The notes under the pieces were generated by a model that ran no database searches, was not told the DNA's origin, and worked only from the letters and a program-made list of their open reading frames with translations. Of a stretch of 35,433 nt of DNA, positions 33,193 through 35,433 are shown piece by piece. The stretch comes from Roseateles sp. Lineage in GTDB: Bacteria > Pseudomonadota > Gammaproteobacteria > Burkholderiales > Burkholderiaceae_C. Within the stretch, counting starts at the first letter, position 1, and each line of letters starts with the position of its first letter. Location: assembly GCF_019237615.1 (NCBI RefSeq), contig NZ_JAFAGT010000077.1, positions 1-35,433 on the forward strand. Reading direction: 5' to 3'. Made by a program: the position numbers and the translations under genes.

Positions 33193-35328
33193 TCAGAGAC
33201 GAATCTCAAGACTCGTGCGGAAAGTCCGCGGAGCGAGAGGGTAGAGATAGCTGTGTTCGAACTGCCAGGGCGACTCGCGCCAGGCACGGCGGTTGGTCAG
33301 GTTGTCCACGCCCGCGCGCCAGATCCAGGTCTGGTTGCCCACGCCCTGCATGTAGCGCAGGCCGGCGTCGACGACGGTCCAGGCGGGCACGGGGATGCTG
33401 TTGTCGGGCGTGGCGAAGCGGCTGCCCTCGTGCAGCAGGCCGACTTGGACCTGCAGGCCCGGCAGCAGGTCCTGGCGCAGCTGGGCCTTGAGCGTGGTCT
33501 GCGGCACGTTGGGGGGCACCAGGCCGTTGAGGCTGGCGTCGCTGCTGCCTTCGCGGCGGGCGCGCAGGCGGCTGGCGCTGGCGAACAGGCCGCCGCCACT
33601 CCATTTGAGGTCGGCGCTGGCCTCGATGCCGCGGTGGCGGGCGTAGCCATCGGCACGGTGCTCGCAGCTGAGGTCGACGTCGCAGCTGCCGATGTCGCGC
33701 CACAGCGGGTGGCGGATGTCGAAGACGGTCAGCGCGCCTTCGACGCGCTGCGTGCCGGTCTTCAGGCCGATCTCGGTCTGGCGGCTCTTGAGCGCGGGCA
33801 GGGCCTGGCCGGCGTTGATGTAGCGCGGGCGGTTGGGGGTGACCTCGCTCTCGACGCCCTCGCCCCAGCTGGCGTAGGCCAGCCAGTCGCTCGCGATGGC
33901 ATGGCTGACCGCCACCCAGGGCGTGGTGAAGCCTTGCCGGTAGTCGGTCGGGCTCGTGCCGTCGGTGCGCACGCTTTCGCGGTGCAGGCGGGTGTGGCGC
34001 AGGCCCAGCCAGGCGCTGGTGTCGGCGCCGAGCGCCACGCGGTCGCGCAGGTAGAGCTCGTTGCTGCGCTCGTCGCGGTTGGTGTTCTCGCCGGTCAACG
34101 CGGGCTGCGGGGCAGTGACGGCGGTGCCGTCGATGTTGCCGATGCCGGCGAAGTTGTAGGCCTGGCGCTGGAAGCGGCCCTTGAACTGGCTGCTCAGGCC
34201 GCCGACGGTCAGGTCATGGCGCAGGCCGGCCAGCTGCACGGGGCCACTGGCGGAGATGTCCAGGGCCGTCGTGTCGCGGTGCTCGTTCTCGCTGCGGTAG
34301 TCGTAGAGGTCGAAGCGGCCGTCGGGGCCGTAGCGGTCGCAGTAGTAGACGCCCGTGAAGCTGCTGGTCTCGTTGCAGTCCAGCCCGAAACCGAAGGCGT
34401 TGCGGTCATCCGTGCGCAGGCGCTGGATGCCCAGGTGGGCCTGGGCGCGCCAGTCGCCGGCCAGCTTCTGCTGCACCCGCAGCGAGGCATGCCTGTTGTC
34501 GAAGACGACGGGCAGCGTCCAGGGCTGGTTGTTGAGGTTCAGGTTGGGGTCGATGCGCTTCGGGTCGGGCAGGGTGTTGCCGAGCAGGCTGAAGCCGTCC
34601 TGGCTGGGCTGGCTTTGGTGGCTGAACTCGGCCTCGGCCTCGACGAGGGTGTCAGCGGAGAGGCGCCAGTCGGCGGCGACGGCGACGGTGCTGGAGTTGC
34701 CCTTGGTGTTGCGCAACGTGGGGTCCAGGTGCGCCGCGGCGACGTTGACGCGCAGGCCGAACTCGCGGTTCGCGCCGAAGCGCTGCGAATGGTCGACGCT
34801 GGCCTCCACCGTGCCACTCTGGATGGCGCCGAGCGTCAGCGTCGTCGCGTCGTCGGCCAGCGGACGCTTGACGACGAGGTTGACGAGGCCGGCCGGCGCA
34901 CTGGTGCCGGCCTGCATGCCGGAGCTGCCCTTGAGCACCTCGACGGCCGCCTTGTTGGCCAGCGACAGCGAGGTCTCGCCGTTGATGGGCAGGCCGTCGC
35001 GGCGCAGGTTGAAGCGGTTGTCCAGGTCAAAGCCGCGCACCTTGAGCTGCGACCAGTAGCCGACGGCGTTGTAGCTGTCGGAGACGGAGGCGTCGAGCTT
35101 GGTGATGCCCGAGAGCTGGTCTATGCCCAGGTCGGCCAGGCGTTCGGCCGACAGGCTGATGGCCTGCATGGGCAGCCTGGCCGGCGGGTCGTTGAAGCCG
35201 GACAGGCCGGGCGCGGCCTCGACGGCCTTGCCGGTCACGCTGACCTGGGGCAGGGTCTGCGCGGAGGCCAGGCTGGTGGCGAGCAGCGCCGTGGCGGCGC
35301 CGAGGAGGGAAAGAGTGGGTCGTGCCAT
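33193..35328 (-). CDS. TonB-dependent siderophore-type receptor
   Basis: A 711-residue outer-membrane receptor with a signal peptide (MARPTLSLLGAATALLATSL, cleavage near ASA-Q). The plug (about 45-165) has the siderophore-receptor pattern: LDASVSDSYNAVGYWSQLKV, RGFDLDNRFNLRRDGLPING and AAVEVLKGSSGMQAG followed by PAGLVNLVVKRP. A barrel follows, ending FRTSLEIRL; the terminal residue is Leu, not the usual Phe. Sequences of this type usually import ferric siderophores; the ligand cannot be told. No Fur box or TonB gene is visible. The tRNA-Asn pair lies 36 bases beyond its stop with no clear terminator between. Confidence 0.93.
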   Translation of the reverse strand: MARPTLSLLGAATALLATSLASAQTLPQVSVTGKAVEAAPGLSGFNDPPARLPMQAISLSAERLADLGIDQLSGITKLDASVSDSYNAVGYWSQLKVRGFDLDNRFNLRRDGLPINGETSLSLANKAAVEVLKGSSGMQAGTSAPAGLVNLVVKRPLADDATTLTLGAIQSGTVEASVDHSQRFGANREFGLRVNVAAAHLDPTLRNTKGNSSTVAVAADWRLSADTLVEAEAEFSHQSQPSQDGFSLLGNTLPDPKRIDPNLNLNNQPWTLPVVFDNRHASLRVQQKLAGDWRAQAHLGIQRLRTDDRNAFGFGLDCNETSSFTGVYYCDRYGPDGRFDLYDYRSENEHRDTTALDISASGPVQLAGLRHDLTVGGLSSQFKGRFQRQAYNFAGIGNIDGTAVTAPQPALTGENTNRDERSNELYLRDRVALGADTSAWLGLRHTRLHRESVRTDGTSPTDYRQGFTTPWVAVSHAIASDWLAYASWGEGVESEVTPNRPRYINAGQALPALKSRQTEIGLKTGTQRVEGALTVFDIRHPLWRDIGSCDVDLSCEHRADGYARHRGIEASADLKWSGGGLFASASRLRARREGSSDASLNGLVPPNVPQTTLKAQLRQDLLPGLQVQVGLLHEGSRFATPDNSIPVPAWTVVDAGLRYMQGVGNQTWIWRAGVDNLTNRRAWRESPWQFEHSYLYPLAPRTFRTSLEIRL

Positions 35329-35433
35329 CGGAGTTCAAAGCGATGGCAGGTCGGCAAACACTGAAGACGCCAGGCCCCCTGGAGACGGGAAGGAGTGGGG
35401 CTGCGGTTCGGCTGCTTCCCTGCGCGAGGATTA

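Noticed and set aside
35329-35433. Possible end of a cobalamin riboswitch upstream of the second TonB receptor
   Set aside because: The minus strand shows GGGAAGCAGCCG and GACCTGCC, faintly like a cobalamin element, but the core and B12-box spacing do not fit and only 105 bases are visible. Sequence to the right would decide it.

Overview
This window is GC-rich chromosomal DNA from a betaproteobacterium. The gene set (two TonB-dependent receptors, a PEP-CTERM protein, an ElaA-type GNAT, an Mla-like lipid transporter with an auxiliary lipoprotein, Tex, CutA) and the codon use fit order Burkholderiales, probably the Roseateles/Rubrivivax/Mitsuaria group. The genus is inferred from gene style only, because no search could be run.

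Layout. (1) 1-1.85 kb, minus strand: thrS (cut by the left edge), preceded by a leader with a threonine-rich 14-residue peptide and an intrinsic terminator, i.e. a putative attenuator; then a tiny lipoprotein. (2) 2.0-7.9 kb, minus: a patatin-like phospholipase, a TonB-dependent receptor and tex. (3) 7.9-12.35 kb, minus: a tightly packed five-gene run (MDR oxidoreductase, GNAT, SDR, flavoprotein, periplasmic binding protein). (4) 12.5-18.4 kb: a pectin/hexuronate catabolism locus that is partly decayed. It holds a KdgR-like IclR regulator, kduD and kdgK, all apparently intact, plus a frameshifted kdgF and a 5' fragment of what looks like a pectate lyase gene coupled to kdgK. KdgR-box-like palindromes lie upstream of kdgK and kduD. 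cutA, an unknown gene and an orphan solute-binding protein sit inside it. (5) 18.5-23.9 kb: a TetR regulator divergent from a four-gene operon (AmpG-like MFS permease, M19 dipeptidase, amidohydrolase, RidA) in which every junction is an ATGA overlap. (6) 23.9-29.0 kb, minus: an Mla/MCE lipid transporter operon (permease, ATPase, MCE protein, lipoprotein) followed by two unrecognised genes, one a membrane-anchored coiled-coil protein. (7) 29.2-30.8 kb: an HDOD protein and an alpha/beta hydrolase. (8) 31.0-33.2 kb: a less GC-rich, gene-sparse stretch with a PEP-CTERM protein, a YjdM/PhnA zinc-ribbon protein, two identical tRNA-Asn genes and at least three degenerate tRNA-Asn-like fragments on their 3' side, suggesting repeated integration at this tRNA. 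(9) 33.2-35.3 kb, minus: a siderophore-type TonB-dependent receptor.

The strongest candidates for something not yet described are the thrS attenuation leader, the eroded but still operator-bearing pectin locus, the tRNA-Asn relic array, the TetR/MFS/M19/amidohydrolase/RidA operon, and the two-gene unknown module attached to the Mla-like operon. No CRISPR array, insertion sequence, integrase or rRNA was seen.
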